Shown: one piece after another, positions 5,760 to 6,116 of the stretch
How positions within the stretch are numbered: position 1 is the first letter of the stretch
Layout: each line of letters opens with the position of its first letter
Source: Chitinophaga pinensis
GTDB lineage: Bacteria; Bacteroidota; Bacteroidia; UKL13-3
Reading direction: 5' to 3'
Length of the DNA stretch: 6,116 nt
Assembly: GCA_943323675.2 (NCBI GenBank)
Contig: CALPIR020000142.1
Location: forward strand, 1 to 6,116
Translations under genes and position numbers: made by a program
The notes under the pieces: model-generated
What the model was told of the DNA's origin: nothing
The model's input: the letters and a program-made list of their open reading frames with translations, nothing else
The model's database searches: none

Positions 5760-6116
5760 ATCCTTAGAACCGACTGGTCGTTTAACAGTGAATCCTTCAG
5801 CATAGGTAACATTAATCAATCTTCCAAGTTGACGTGCTCTACCTTCTAAAAATGCCCAAAAATCTGCTGATGAAATAGGTGTTTCTGGTTCGTTTATGTT
5901 TGAAGCTGGATTAAAAAACTGCGATTTAAACGCCTTTATGGCTTCATTTTTTTGTTTGAAATAAGGGGTAATATCAAAAATTACATCTGGTTTAGTATAA
6001 TAATCTTGTATATAATGGTAAGTAGATTTTGGCCTCCATGCCTCCTGTGTTTTGCCATCGAGTTGAGTTTCTATTTTACGCAAGCCACTTAAAAAACATG
6101 CGTCATGTACTAAATC
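5742..6116 (-). CDS. bshB1: Bacillithiol biosynthesis deacetylase BshB1, C-terminal half (5' end beyond window)
   Basis: The frame is open from the right edge (beginning DLVHDACFLSGL) to a TAA at 5744-5742, giving 124 residues of a protein normally about 235-240 long. A TTG at 6083-6081 is an internal leucine codon, not the start, because family sequence continues upstream of it. Recognisable BshB1 segments are GKTQEAWRPK followed by YHYIQDYY, the KPDVIFDITPYF stretch, FKSQFFNP with EPETPISS, and GRLINVTYAEGFTVKRP close to the C terminus. Known for the family: this LmbE/PIG-L-type zinc enzyme removes acetate from N-acetylglucosaminyl-malate in the second step of bacillithiol synthesis in the cytoplasm. 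The metal-binding HPDD-type motif is in the missing N-terminal half, so activity cannot be judged here. It converges with the DinB-like gene, so it is not in the same operon. Confidence 0.92.
   Translation of the reverse strand, partial: DLVHDACFLSGLRKIETQLDGKTQEAWRPKSTYHYIQDYYTKPDVIFDITPYFKQKNEAIKAFKSQFFNPASNINEPETPISSADFWAFLEGRARQLGRLINVTYAEGFTVKRPVGSKDLTKLL

Noticed and set aside
6081..6083. TTG as the start codon of a 113-residue minus-strand gene
   Set aside because: The frame is open to the window edge and the residues before it (DACFLSGL) are typical of BshB1, so this is an internal leucine codon of a gene cut by the window.

Overview
The window looks like chromosomal DNA from an AT-rich member of the Bacteroidota, perhaps of the Sphingobacteriia/Chitinophagia type. 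The evidence is: two secreted proteins with type IX secretion system (T9SS) C-terminal sorting domains, one clear and one diverged; two perfect matches to the Bacteroidota -7 promoter element TAnnTTTG; no obvious Shine-Dalgarno sequences before the genes; and a bacillithiol deacetylase fragment of the BshB1 type. No mobile element, CRISPR array, rRNA or tRNA was seen.

Layout. From the left edge to 1504, on the minus strand, lies most of a large secreted protein: signal peptide, six propeller-like repeats, a Big_2-like Ig domain and the beginning of a T9SS tail cut by the window edge. A 236-bp divergent intergenic region (1505-1740) carries a -7 element for each direction and two hairpins in front of the plus-strand genes. 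A tight plus-strand series follows: mnmA (tRNA 2-thiouridylase), a small lipoprotein of unknown function, a secreted subtilisin-like protease and a DinB-like DUF1569 protein. Gaps are 51, 1 and 14 bp, so these four probably form one transcription unit. The last gene meets, tail to tail with 2 bp between the stop codons, the 3' half of bshB1 on the minus strand, which runs off the right edge.

How the genes fit together. mnmA is a housekeeping tRNA-modification gene. The lipoprotein and protease are cell-envelope or secreted proteins and are almost certainly translated together, so a functional pairing is plausible but unproven. The DinB-like protein belongs to the fold that includes bacillithiol- and mycothiol-dependent enzymes, and it sits against a bacillithiol-synthesis gene, which suggests a thiol-linked role. 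I see no convincing undescribed multi-gene system. The most interesting leads are the coupled lipoprotein/protease pair and the DinB-bshB1 neighbourhood.
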